Under the pieces are notes generated by a model that worked only from the letters and a program-made list of their open reading frames with translations, had not been told where the DNA came from and did not search any database. The position numbers and the translations under genes were made by a program. A stretch of 64,000 bases of DNA from Malania oleifera (lineage: Eukaryota > Streptophyta > Magnoliopsida > Santalales > Ximeniaceae): the NCBI RefSeq assembly GCF_029873635.1, contig NC_080418.1:9803062-9867061 (forward strand). Direction: 5' to 3'. Positions 1 to 12,285 of the stretch are shown here, in pieces (position 1 is the stretch's first letter; each line of letters starts with the position of its first letter).

Positions 1-1533
1 TTCCTCGGGCACCTGAAGTTATGTTAGAGCACTTTTCAACCACTCAGGCGACCAAACGACACGTTCAAATTGGGCTCGAGCGACCGAACTGGTCAATTCA
101 GTTAACCAAACTTTGTACCATGCACCCAAACCGCGCGGCAAATGCTACTGACTTTTGTTTGGGCTACCGAACCTACACACGGGTGACCAAACTGTTTAAA
201 ATGGGCTTTTCAAGATGAGTCTATTCGGGAGACCGAACCTCGGTTCAGCCACCTGAATCTCGTGGGTAAATTTATTTTCTATTGGGGTTAAAATTAAGTA
301 AACAGGGTTAATTTTGCTAAACTTTTTTAAAAAAATTTAAGAATACCCTGTGTGTCCCCCAACGGTCATAATTTACCCTTTCTCTATATATAGGGGTTCA
401 TTTGCTCTGATTAGAGATGATTAGCAAATAGGATTAGACAAAAAATCTCTCAAATTTCCAAAACCCTATTTGTTCATTCCCAGCCCATACACTTATAATA
501 CATCCATTCTTTTGAGAAATATAGTTGTGTGAGTGTTTTATTGATTATTCCATCTTGCTAAAAAACCCTCACTTGCTCTTATGCTTGTCATTTTGATATT
601 GAGGGTTTAGCTTTATTTTTCCCTCGATTTCATTTGATAAATCTTTGGTTGGGAAAAATCATATAGCTAAGTGAGTTTGCATTATCATTGCAATACTCAT
701 TTGGGCTTATTCTTTTGTGTGCAAAAATATTTTTCAAAGCTAGATTTCAAACAACTCTTATGCTAAATACATTTGAGAAAATATTTTTGAGGTTGTTTGA
801 ATACTTCAATTGGCATCTTTGAAACCCTAATCTGTGGTTGAGATATAGTTGATCTGGTTTTTAAAGAAATAGCTTGTTAGAACACTCTTGAGCATACTTG
901 TAATTATTCCTTGCTGAGTGTTGATTGCACACGTAAAGCACCGAGCTTATAGTTCATACATGTTGAGGTGTGTTGATTATTGCATGTGCTGCATTGGTAC
1001 ATAATCTGCTTGTTTAGAAGTGCCTTGATTGTACCAAAATTTTATACATATTATTATATTTCCAGGCGTGGCCTGAGGGGGTGGTAATCCAGCCTGGGAA
1101 GGATTGTGTAAAGGTTGGGGTCAGCCATGTGAATTTGACTTAGGACCTTCTCCGCCCCGCAAGGAGAGTTTGTAAAGGTTGAGGTCAACCCTGTGCTAAT
1201 TAACCTAGTTGTATTAGGTGCTGTTCCACCCATTAAGTGAGCCATTAGTGGAATCCTCGGGCTTGCGAGTTAGAGGCGGGGACGTAGGTACAGTTGGTCG
1301 AACCCCGATAACATATCATGTGTCTGTTTATATTTCCGCACTTTCTATTTACCGCACATGTATGCTATTGTGTGAATGACACGCATGATTTAAATTTTGC
1401 ATATTATACTTATCTGCACATTTGGGTAGATAGACCTAGGTTGTGAATGTACTATTGTTGAACTAGTTTAACCTAGGAGAAAAAGTTTTAAATTCCAATT
1501 CACCCCCCTCTTGGGAATACACCAAAGCTAACA
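1..1533 (+). mobile_element. Copia-type LTR (family C1), cut by the window edge
   Basis: This is the right-hand part of a long terminal repeat; its start is outside the window. It ends in GCCAAAGCTAACA-type sequence like the LTR at 2635-4616, with the same blocks in order: a U3 with repeated CGGGCGACCGAACC-like motifs (1-270), a TATA-like box near 385, and the conserved cccctcttggg block near 1505. It interrupts a minus-strand Gypsy gag fragment. Whether it is a solo LTR or one end of an element cannot be told here. Confidence 0.75.
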
Positions 1534-1539
1534 CAGTCA

Positions 1540-2400
1540 TCTATGTAGGATAGTTTTGGGATACATGGCTCGGTTTTCCACAACGGTAACAGTTACCCAT
1601 GAATGGCTGGCACTCCCCATCATGCCACTTACGACACTTGGCACAACGCTCGCAAGATGGATCCCCTTGCAGACCTTGTCGTTCCATATTCTAGAGATTT
1701 CTTGAACCATAGTTCCTCTTCTTCCATTGTCCTTGTCTAGAACCAGAAGGTACCGGCCTCTTCTTCTGATCTTGTGCCACCTCATCCTCCCAGAGACTAG
1801 CCTCAACTATGGCGACTTTCTCCACTAGAACTGAAAACTCTTGAATCTGTATCATTCCTACTAGCCTACGGATGTCTTTCCCCAGACCCTTCTAGAACTT
1901 TCGAGTTTTTTCGTACTCGTTCGAGATCATACACGGCGCAAAGCAAGACAACTCGATGTATCTAGCTGCAGAACTTTGCACGGTCAGGGTCCCCTGAGTT
2001 AGACTCGAGAACTCGTTTGCCTTTGTGTTACGAATGGAAGCCAGAAAGTATCTCTCAAAGAAAACCTCCTTAAAGAGGCCCCACGTCATCTTAGATGAAT
2101 CCGCTCTCTGCTCCTCAAGTAGACTCATAGCGACCCACCACCTCTCAGCTTCTCCTGCCAATTGAAACATAGCATAGAGAACTTTCTGCTCGTTGGTGCA
2201 ATGCAGAACTTTCAGTATCTTTTCTATCTTTTGCACCTAGTTCTCTGCTACAATCGGGTCGGATCCCTAGTAAACGTCAAAGGATGCATACGGGTGAACT
2301 TCTCAATAATGCAACCCGCAGCTGTTGGTGGACGCTCCCGTCCCCTAAAATTTTGCCCGATGTCTTGCATAATGTGCTGGTAAAACCACAAGGCATGGAA
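1540..2400 (-). pseudogene. Ty3/Gypsy gag fragment, broken
   Basis: On the minus strand, 2236-1892 encodes a capsid-like segment (residues such as QLAGEAERWW and LFKEVFFERYF), the usual retrotransposon Gag core. After a frame break, 1700-1540 encodes a Cys/His-rich tail (CAKCRKWHDGEC) and a CCHC-type knuckle CYRCGKPSHVSQNY. In that knuckle the last cysteine is replaced by tyrosine. Protease and pol lie beyond the C1 LTR at 1-1533 or are lost. This is the internal region of the element whose 5' LTR is 4778-8559. In-frame stops and frameshifts show that it is dead. Confidence 0.75.
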
Positions 2401-2634
2401 GTCAACCCTTCACTCACAGTCCCCTCCAAACTACTATTTTAGTTGCTATCTTTGGGATCCATACTGAAAATAGTATAGGAATAAATTAGCATTCCTATAT
2501 CATAGCACAGTTAACACAATCATTGCAGCATAATCATGTTAAACTCTAGACTCTCAGGCCTAGGTCTGCCCTACTGCACAAACATGAAACCATCAATGGT
2601 TTGCCGTGATTTTACTGAAATGGTCATTCCAGGA

Positions 2635-4616
2635 TGTTAACCTTATAGGTCACATCCAATTTTGATTATAAAAAATACTCTTGGTACTAATGGTTGTACT
2701 GAGAATTGTATGCATGATCACCTTGTGCGCGCTTAAGGACTAAGAGACATATTATGATGGCGTGCAGTGTTCATACCAAAGAATGAAGATCTATGTATCG
2801 TAATTTATATTTATTTGCTTAGTTCTTCATTCTGGGTTGTAATTTATTATGAATTGTGCGTGTATGACTTGTAATAATTTGCATCATGCATGGTAGGTAG
2901 GTATGCTAAAAACTACCATAGTTGGACCTTAGGTACCTACATTAAGGACACAAGTCCCCAACATCACTTATCTTAATCAGGGGAATCAAAATAAGGTTAA
3001 AATGCACTTGATAAGAAAAGTTGAGAGGGTTCGGGCGACCGAACCTTTGCTATGTAAAGCGGCCCGAGCGACCAAACTAGTCAACATACACTTGGTCTTC
3101 GAGCACCTGAACCTATTTTAAACGTACCTTCCTCAGGCACCTGAAAGCCTGTCAGGGCACTTTTCAACTACTCAGGCGATTGACATTTCATGTTCAAAAG
3201 GAGGCTCGGGTGACCGAACTGCCTGGTTTGGTTAACCGAATTGTGAGTCAGGCACCCGAATTATCGAACATTTACTACTGACTTTGTTTCAGCCGACCGA
3301 CTCATCTTTCAGGCGCTCGAACCTCTAAAAGTTGAATTTTTGACTATGTCTGTTTGGGCACCCGATCCTTTGGTCAGGCATCCGAACCTCGCGGGTTAAA
3401 ATAATTTTTACCGAATTTTTAAATGGGGTGAAAAGGGTTAATATTCTTAATGGTCTTTTAAAAAAATATAATTATACCCACTTTGTCCCCAACGGTCAAA
3501 AATTCCTCCTTGCCTGTATATACTCATTCATTTGTCATAATTAGCAAGGATTAGAAAACTTGATTAAGAAAAAATTCTCTCAACTTTCAAAAACCCTATA
3601 TTAGCCAAACATCACTTCCAAACACTCACAAACTCTTCACTCTTGATTTCTCAAAAGCATTGTGAGTATCTTGTAAGGCTAGTGTGCTTAATCACATTTG
3701 CTAGAACTCTCATTTACTTTGTTGCTTGATCGATTTTCTAAGAGAGTTCAGCATTAAAGTTTTTCCACCGGTTTCATTTGATAAACCTAGAGTGGAAAGA
3801 CTTTGAGGGTTGTGGTTCTTGCATTGTTGGTGCAAGATACCTAAACCTAGATTTTGTGTGTGCAAAAATCCTTTTCAAGCTATTGCTTCAAACAACTCTA
3901 TTGTGCTTTGAATATTAGAATATATTATTGAGTTTGTTTGCTTGAACTTGCTTAGCATATTTTGAAACCCTGATTTGATATTGTATTATTCACATAGTGT
4001 GTTTCAAATATTGCTTGGGTATACACTCTAAATCTGAACTGAAAACTTATACGTGAAGGAGTGTTTAGCACACATTAGAGCATTGAGCATATTTACATAT
4101 CATTCATGCTTGCATTATTGATTGAACTATACTGGTGCACACATCTGCTCGTCTAGAAGCAAATTTTCGTGTACGAACATTTTATACACATTGGTTGTAT
4201 TCTAGGCAAGGGCCTGAAGAGGGAGACTAGCCCTGTGGAATAGTTCTAGACTGGCTTAGACCCGGTTAGGTAAGCTAGGTGTGCTATCCTGTTAAGGTGT
4301 ATCAGTTGAGGTCAGCTCCTTGAATTGACCTGGTTGTATTAGGTACCGCTCCACCCATTTAAGTAAACATTTTAGTGGTAATCCTTGTGCTAGTGTGGCC
4401 AAGGCAAGGACGTAGGTACAGTTGGCTGAACCCCGATAACATATTGTGCTTGTTCTTTACATTTCCACACTTTATCTTTATTGCATGTGTGTGCTTATCT
4501 ATTGATTGTATAGACTAACTCTAGGTTGGATTATACTACTGATTAAACTGTCAACCTAGGTAATAAATTTTAAATACCCAATTCACCCCCCTCTTGGGGT
4601 TGCGCCAAAGCTAACA
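2635..4616 (+). mobile_element. Solo LTR, Copia-type family C1, TSD CAGGA
   Basis: A 1982-bp LTR runs from TGTTAACCTTATAGG to CCAAAGCTAACA. It is flanked by the perfect 5-bp duplication CAGGA (2630-2634 and 4617-4621), so this is a complete insertion reduced to one LTR. The U3 (about 3030-3400) carries repeated degenerate CGACCGAAC motifs. A TATA-like tgtatatactc lies near 3516. It sits in the untranslated leader of the minus-strand Gypsy element, between its primer-binding site and gag. The orientation follows from the U3/TATA order. Confidence 0.9.
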
Positions 4617-4761
4617 CAGGAAAAACACAGAACACTGTCAATGAATCCATGTCTAGCTACAAGACAACCCTCAACCTACTCTACCCATTCCCTACATCCT
4701 ATACTCTGGTATGTTCACAAAATCACGCCTAACCAAGTCTACAAAACCAAACAACCTGGTT

Positions 4762-4777
4762 AGGTCTGATACCAAGC
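4762..4777 (-). other. Primer-binding site of Gypsy element
   Basis: Read on the minus strand this is TTGGTATCAGACC, matching the initiator-tRNA-Met primer site used by most plant LTR retrotransposons. It lies directly inside the left end of the LTR at 4778, so this LTR is the 5' LTR of a minus-strand element whose gag lies further left. Confidence 0.75.
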
Positions 4778-5780
4778 TGTCATGCGAACCCGCAGATGGG
4801 CCCCAGGGTGTGATTTAGTAACCTAACATGTCCCTATATCATACAATCGTTCATGAGACTATACAATGTAAGGGTCCGACCCTGTACAATTCACATATAC
4901 ACTATACATATTCACATACACGTACATACACATCACATACGCAATAGAAATGTTCTTTTTAATACATACAATGTACCATACTAGAGTCTATACGTAACCA
5001 GAGTCTACACTCCAAAATACAGTACATACCCCGGGTGTCTACAAAACCCAACAATGACAACCTAGTTACAAAATCAGTACTTACACAAGTACTATACGAG
5101 GCAAACCGATAACCACGCTCCCAAACACTAGGACGCTAGTTTCGGCTACTCGAAGGACCTGAAACACGTTTGTATAATCGGGGTGAGACACCTCTTAGTA
5201 AAGAAGAAATAGGTTATATCAGTGTGTGACACATAAGTGTTATTTCGACATAAAACATACCACAAAACAGTTCTAGTATTTTCACAATGCAGTTCCAGTA
5301 TACATCTCACCAAACATACGGTCAGTGTCGTCACACTCTTCAGCCTAAGTCGGGCCGCATTACACGGAGCACCCAATAAAATGGCATTAGCCGAAGCCCC
5401 ATAGCGATATCGTTGCTAATACGGTGTCAAAACACCCATCGGTGACCAACTGGTATACAGGTGGTATTTCAAACCCTCAGATATAGAGTCGAACACTCTT
5501 GCCCACGGTATGTAGCCGAGACATGGTAATTTCATAAAACCTGGAACATTTTGGAACTCATGTTCCTATACCTCTCAGCTTACGATAATTAGCCGTCACG
5601 GCTGTTTCACAAAACCTGAAACATTTTACATACAACAGTTCATTCCACACTTAATTGGGTATACAACAAATCATATCTTTTTCAATTCGAGAATATAGTT
5701 TAATTTAAATATAGTTATGGTCATCTCGATACCACAATTTATACAAACATACGTTTTCAAACATAAATGGAGATGATACC

Positions 5781-7758
5781 TGTGACAACCCGAATAATAA
5801 TGGGATTTAAATAATAAAGAGGAAGGGAAATGGAAACAGTAACAGAAAGAGGAAGTTGACTAAAGCGTTCGTCGACGACATTGCACTTTGGGAGTATTAA
5901 TCGAGGGAAATCATCAGGTCCTCGTTGATGAACACAGGGGATTCGTCGACGAGGGTATAAGAGGGCCTCGTCGACGAAGCCAAATTTCATCAACGAGAAG
6001 ATACTGAGAGAGGGTTTTGTGGGAGTCTGAATTTCGTCGACGAAGGTGTAAGTTTGTCGACGAACTTTCTTCAGGACTTGTCGACAAGGTGACGTGCCTC
6101 GTTGACAAATCTGATCCTATAAATAGTAGAAATCCAGATTTAAACATAAAAATTAAGAAATCCCTCACTCACTCTCTCCCTTCGATTTCGGGCCGGATTT
6201 TCTCCGGTTCGAGGATCTGAAGCCACCACGACGCTCCTAGAGAAGTTCTCTGCATATCTGCTAGAGCGGATCGTTGGTGGAACCCCGTTGAAAATCATTC
6301 CTGAGTTGAGGTAAGACTTTTTATGCCGAATTTGGTCCTACTGTAGTTATAGGAAATGATATTCGCCTAAAAATATTGAAGTTTAGTATTGGGAGTTTTA
6401 ATTTTCAGGGTATAGATTAGGAAATCCTACGGGTGTGAGACCAGAATTTATAGGGGCTTTTCTTAGTAGTCAGGTAAGGGAATAAACAAAAGTAGTTATT
6501 TTCCATACAAATTATTATTATGTATGAGTAAATTTATTTTCAGGAGAGCATGTATTATATCTGTATATTACAAAGGAAATGCACGTTTGGGAAAATACTG
6601 CTATTATGTTAAAATGTATATATATGTATGGGATGCTAGAAATTATGATTTTTAGAATACAATGTATGACTTTATACAACAAATGTGTGGCATGAATATT
6701 ACTTTACGTGAAATGTATTACGATATGACTTTGTTACGAATGAAACATGTTTTCAGGAATATGAAATGTTATAGTGTAAAATGATGTTGAAAATACATGA
6801 TAATTGATTTATTTTCAGAATGATATTTATGAAATGATTTCAACGCGAGGTCGTATTTATGAAATGTTTGGCACGAGGCCATATATATGGAATGATTTCG
6901 GTGCGAGGCCGTATTTATGAAATGATGAAAAATGCTATAATCTTATGTATTATATGTTATCAGAAACCGGATGTTAGTTTAGTTCAGTTTAGGAGCACGG
7001 TACCGTAGCTTATAGATCAAATACTATGATCAGATTGGTGCTAACCATCCCACGAGGGGGTGGGAGATAGATAGTCGATGTGGCTTTCAGTGTAGAGTGT
7101 GGACGTCCACCTGACAGTCCGGACTAGGGTGTGGCAGGCCCATCGTACTTATAGATATTTTTGACTCGACAGTGATCAGCCAGCCATTATCGGGTCTCGC
7201 CTTCGGGCTACACAACCCGTCATAGGGGGTTATACATGACATCAGCTAACTATTCATCCTGGGTGTGTTTTCAGTATTATTAGCTATAACAGACATTTCA
7301 TGATCAGTATGAATTATTAGAAAATATGAAAGTATATGATCATTCCACCATGTTATGATGTATGTTTTTAGATATATGAAATGTACTGAGTATGTATAAC
7401 AACAATAAATATTTATGTTGCCACACAACTGTATTTAGTTTATTTTTCCTTACTGAGAAGTGTCTCACCCTCGAATTTAATTAATTTTTCAAGAGACTCA
7501 GAGAGACCGGCGGGTCGTGGCCGCCGTTGAGTTGTCCTAGATGTATTTTTGATATTTTGAGGTTGTATATATAAATTCAGTATTTTGGAGATATAATAGA
7601 CTCTAGTATTACGAAATTATTAGTTGATGAATGTGATTTACATTTACTGCTACCTAAGTTCCACTGTGTATGACAGGTGTCCCCGCTACCCCCGGATTTG
7701 GGTTGACTATTTTATTTATTATGTTTCATAATATATTAAGATTTTTGAGGCTGTTACA
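5781..7758 (+). mobile_element. Solo LTR, Gypsy-type family G1, TSD ATACC
   Basis: A 1978-bp LTR from TGTGACAACCCG to GGCTGTTACA is flanked by the perfect duplication ATACC (5776-5780 and 7759-7763). U3 carries a dense array of TCGTCGACGA-like palindromes (5862-6110), followed by a TATA box (TATAAATAG, near 6118). It splits the 5' LTR of a related Gypsy element in opposite orientation. No internal region is present, so it is a solo LTR. Confidence 0.92.
5862..6110 (+). repeat. GTCGAC palindrome array in LTR U3
   Basis: About nine copies of a degenerate TCGTCGACGA palindrome lie within 250 bp, ending just before the TATA-like box near 6118. Several copies show decay expected from CpG deamination (TTGATG, TTGACA). 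Position and palindromy suggest protein-binding sites in the LTR promoter; that role is inference. Confidence 0.7.
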
Positions 7759-8220
7759 ATACCCGAAACCCCCAATTTTCCTAGAACTGTAACCTGAAAA
7801 TCTTGTATTTTCACCTGATATATTTTCCCAAATAAGTAGTCAAAACATACGTAGAATCGTAGACTACAGTTTTACTGATTCAGATTACAAAAATAACTGA
7901 TATAAATAGAATCTCCTTACCTTTCCCCGAATACCAAAACACAAACTCTACGGCTCCAAAACTACGAATCGAGTTCCCAAAACCTAAACATTAAAGAACT
8001 ATATTTCACTATAATTTTCACTACTACATATATACCGAAACGAAAAAGAAATCGGACTCTCACCTTGATTTTAGGTCAAAACCCGAAAATCCTAAAAATG
8101 AAGATCTGGTCCGCTATCCTCGAAGAGATTCTCCTCCTTATCCACGTAGAAATGCTAGATCGTTGATTTGGGTAACGAATGGCCCGAAACCTTAAAGAAA
8201 GGGAGAGTGTGTTCGAGTTC

Positions 8221-8221
<1 letters not shown>

Positions 8222-8270
<49 letters not shown>
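8222..8270 (+). repeat. (GA)n microsatellite
   Basis: About 24 uninterrupted GA units lie inside the minus-strand Gypsy LTR. A similar tract occurs in the G2-type LTR at 16424-16480. Confidence 0.97.
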
Positions 8271-8273
<3 letters not shown>

Positions 8274-8284
8274 TTGGTTTCTTA

Positions 8285-8480
8285 AACCAAGTTGACCCGA
8301 CCAGCCTCGTCGACAAGACGACGTCCTCGTCAACGAGCCACAGAAAGAAATTCATCGACGTCAAGGTAGACTCGTCGACGAGCCTGAGATTTCAGAATTT
8401 CCCAAAGTCCCTCGATATCTCCTCGTTGACGAGCTACTAAATTTCGTCGCCGAGCTACACAAGAGACTTCGTTGATGAAC
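8285..8480 (-). repeat. GTCGAC palindrome array in LTR U3 (second copy)
   Basis: Degenerate TCGTCGACGA motifs (for example ctcgtcgacaagac, ctcgtcgacgagcc, ctcgttgacgagc) recur every 20-35 bp near the start of the minus-strand LTR that ends at 8559, in the same relative place as in the solo LTR at 5781. Confidence 0.65.
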
Positions 8481-8819
8481 CTTGCTGATTTTTACCTTTT
8501 AAATTTTTCTTCCCTTTTCTTATTTATTTAATACACCTATCTCGGGTCGGGTTCTTACAGGATACATGTAGGGGAAACAAAAAAAATGGGAGTGCTTGCC
8601 GAAACTCCTATTTAATTAGTTTTTATTTAATTTACTTAATTATTTAATTAATTAATTTTTTTTGAAATCATTACATCCTCTGCGTCTACTTTGTTTATCT
8701 TATGAAATTCCATTTTAATTAGACCAACCTCCAAGGAGCGACTGAACCGCAATGGTTTCTGAGCACTCGCTTAGACAAGGTCTTTCTTAGTCATCAATCA
8801 TGGAATCAAGGATCCTAAC

Positions 8820-10098
8820 TGTAACGCCCCGAACTCGAAACTAGGGTTCAGAGTGTTATTTAAAATAAATCTCTGATACCATATAACAAAACAATGGAAG
8901 ATCACCATAACAATTACCAGAGCACTAAAAAATTAACTTTTATTACAATAAAAATCCCAATACAACAATAAGATTATGAGATCATCAACAACATAAATAA
9001 AATACTTAACAATTCTACACTAGACCTTCAATTCCACCCACGCTTCCACAGCGCACTCTGATTATTGTTATACTCCTCATGGTTACTGAAAAATGTTAGA
9101 TATGGATAGGATGAGACACCTCTCAATAAGGATGGAATAAATTATTATCAGTGTGTGACAAATGAGTTTTTGTGTATCACATATAAATAATAAACAATAC
9201 TTGTATCATATAAATAACCTTCTATATTGTGGTTCATGTTTACATATTAAACCATTATATCTTCTCAATTTCCTGGGTCCTGTTTACATGTAAAACATTA
9301 TATCCTTTGGTGACTACCTCTGGGGCATATCCAGGCACTCACTAACATTGAGACGCCTTCTACTCCCTACCCAATTCAGCAAGCCCTTAGACTACTCCAA
9401 GGATTGAGGCGTTACGTATGGCCGTCCCCCTTTGCCTAGATACCACCAAACAGATACCCCAGATATGCAACTTTACAATACTATGGTACCATATTCATAA
9501 AGATATTTCACATTACTCTCAACAATATTACAATAGGTTTAATTTATACAATAACTTGAAATAATCTCATGCCACACATTTAAATAATAAAATCAAACTT
9601 TAATAACACTCAGAAAATCATATACCTCATAATATAATCATATATTCAAATTTAAAACCTACATATACTCAGATTAAAATCAACCTAACATCCATATAAT
9701 TATATTCTTTAATTTAATTGGTTAATATTTAAAATAATTATTATTATAAAATCCCTAGGTTCACAAATACCAATTTAATCAATTCATAATAAATATAATA
9801 ATCCAAAATTCAATCTCTATATGCCAAAATATTCAAAGAAACGTATATATAATTCCTGTAATCTTATATTACAATTTAATCTTTCAAATTATAAAATTTT
9901 TGACATCATTTATTCCCCTTATCTCACCCCATGAGTGGTGCCTACGATACTCCTACAAAAAATCTACTCCAGTTAAAATGTCGGTGGCGGAGAATGGAAC
10001 CTACAAGTATTTTCCATTCTCCAATTGGTGAACGTTTGGCCGAGGAAATCGAGAAGAGAGAGAGAAATGATGGAGGAGAGAGATAGAGAGACAGAGGG

Positions 10099-10129
<31 letters not shown>

Positions 10130-11958
10130 GAAATTATGGGGAGGGGTCTCTGCATTCTTTTAAAACAAATTGAATCCTGAAGGATCATTCAAGTTACTAC
10201 TTACATATATAATTATTTAATGATTTAATTTTAATTTTAATTTAATTAATTAATATTTAGACTTCTATGCATATTAATTTTCTAGGGCGTTACATTCTCC
10301 CCTCCTTATAGGAATTTTGTTTTCGAAATTCGATAATTATGACCTCGAACGAAATCAATCGTGATTCCCATAAACTTAAGTTAACTCATGAACAATCCTA
10401 TCTTCTTGTTCCTATTTCCCTCCTAACTCATCCTATGCTCTAGTAACATCATTCTTAGAGTCTATAGAATTTATATCCTAAACTTTGATATCAACTGTAA
10501 CGCCTTGAACTCGAAACTTGGGTCCAGAGTGTTATTTAAAATAAATCTTTGATACCATATAATAAAACAGCGAAAGTTCTCCATAATAATTACCAAAGCA
10601 CTAAAAAATTAACCTTTATTACAATAAAAATCCCAATACAACAATAATATTCTAAGATCATCAAAAACATAAATAAAATACTTAACAATTCTAAACTAGA
10701 CCTTCAAACTCACCCATGCTTCCACTGTGCACTCTGATTACTGTCATACTCCTCATGGTATCTGAAAATTGTTAGATATGGATAGGGTGAGACACCTCTC
10801 AGTAAGGATGGAATAAATTATTATCAGTGTGCCAAATGAGTTTCTGTGTATCACATATAAATAATATACAATACTTGTATCATATAAATAACCTTCTATA
10901 CTGTGGTTCATGTTTACATATTAAACCATTAAAACTATCTTCTCAATTTCTAGGGTTATGTTTACATGTAAAGCATTATATCCTTCGGTGACCACATCTA
11001 GTGCATATCTAGGCACTCACTAACATTGAGGCGCCTTCTACTCCCTACCCCAATTCAACAAGCCCTTAGACTACTCCAAGGATCAAGGCGTTACGTATCG
11101 CCGTCCCCCTTTGCCTAGATACTACCGAATAGATACCCCAGATATGCAACTTCACAATATCATGATACCATATTCATAAACATATTTCACATTACTCTCA
11201 ACAATATTACAACAGGTTTAATTTATACAATAACTTGAAATAATCTCATGTCACACATTTAAATAATGAAAACATACTTTAATAACACTCAGAAAATCAT
11301 ATATCTCATAATATAATCATATATTCATATTTAAAACCAACATATACTCAAATTAAAATCAACCTAATATCCATATAATTATATTCTTTAATTTAATTGG
11401 TAAATCTTTAAAATAATAATTATTATAAAATCCCTAGACTCACATACACCAATTTAATTAATTCATAATAAATATAATAATCTAAAATCCAATATTCATA
11501 TTCCAAAATATTCATAAAAACGTATATATAATTCCTGCAATCTCATATTACAATTTAATCGGTTAAATTATAAAACTTTTGACATAATTTATTCCCCTTG
11601 CCTCACCCCAGGAGTGGTGCCTACGATACTTCTACGACAAATTCACTTCAGTTAAAATGACGGTGGTGGAGAATGGAATCCAGGGGTATTTTTGTTCTTC
11701 GATTGGCGCACGTTTGGCTGAGGAAATCGAGGAGAGAGAGAGAGAGTAGAAATTGTGGGGAGGTCTTTACATTCTTTTAAACAAATTGAATCCTTTAGGA
11801 TCTTCAGGTTACTACTTATATATATAATACTAATATATTATTATATTATATTATTTAATTAATAATTATTATTATTTAATTATTTAATTTTAATTAATTA
11901 ATTAATTAATTTATTTATTTTTACACTTCCATGCATATTAATTTTCTAGGGCATTACA
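8820..11958 (-). mobile_element. Two-LTR non-autonomous element with a 201-bp interior, TSD CTAAC
   Basis: Two near-identical LTRs, 8820-10294 (1475 bp) and 10496-11958 (1463 bp), both with TGTAACGCC/GGCGTTACA-like ends, flank 201 bp. Read on minus, the interior begins with a primer-site-like TTGATATCAAAG next to the right LTR. It ends with the polypurine tract AAGGAGGGGAGAA next to the left LTR. It holds no ORF of note. The perfect TSD CTAAC (8815-8819, 11959-11963) proves a single insertion. The LTRs are far longer than in TRIMs and the interior far shorter than in LARDs, so it must have been mobilised by enzymes of another element. Confidence 0.9.
10100..10126 (+). repeat. (AC)n microsatellite
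   Basis: An uninterrupted AC run lies in the left LTR of the 8820-11958 element. The right LTR has only a short GA run at the matching place, so the tract differs between the two LTR copies. Confidence 0.95.
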
Positions 11959-12066
11959 CTAACAGAGAAACACTTTCGTATTGATATTAACTTAATGACT
12001 AGTTTTATTTTATTATTATTATTATACTTTAATCGTATATACATTTTTGAGGTCATTACATCCTCC

Positions 12067-12285
12067 CCTCTTTATAAAAATTTCGTCATCAAAATTTACT
12101 AATTTAAAATGAATACTATATTTGTGCTCTTGGTTTGAGAGATTTGGCTAAGTCTTATTATAGGACCGATTTGGTAGAATATTGTCTGGGAGAGTGGAGT
12201 AAGAATCGTTGGTCTAATAGGGGTTGAAGTGGAAGAACTCAGAAAATGTTAAAAAAGATTGAATGAAATTTTTTTTTATATATAT
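12067..12285. other. Short unassigned retroelement-derived stretch
   Basis: It follows the polypurine tract at the R boundary and holds no ORF that I recognise. It ends in a TA-rich run that served as the insertion target of the LTR at 12286. Confidence 0.4.

Larger units (their letters stand above)
4778..8559 (-). mobile_element. 5' LTR of minus-strand Gypsy element (family G1), interrupted
   Basis: The LTR starts at 8559 on the minus strand (TGTAAGAACCCG) and ends at 4778 (CGCATGACA) next to a primer-binding site. It is interrupted by the solo LTR 5781-7758 with its TSD; without that insertion it is about 1.8 kb. Its right part (8280-8480) holds a GTCGAC-motif array and a GA microsatellite, in the U3 position for this strand. 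The right flank (from 8560) is the start of repeat R, so the element appears to have inserted into R. The left LTR is not in the window. Confidence 0.75.
8560..12066 (-). mobile_element. Repeat R copy A, split by a 3.1-kb insertion
   Basis: 8563-8814 joined to 11959-12066 matches 34255-34643 almost base for base, including a region around GCACTCGCTTAGACAAGG. The right end reads TGTAATGACC on the minus strand, preceded by a polypurine tract (GAGGGGAGGA, 12061-12070). This suggests R is the start of a 3' LTR of another minus-strand element. The element at 8820-11958 interrupts it at CTAAC. Confidence 0.7.
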
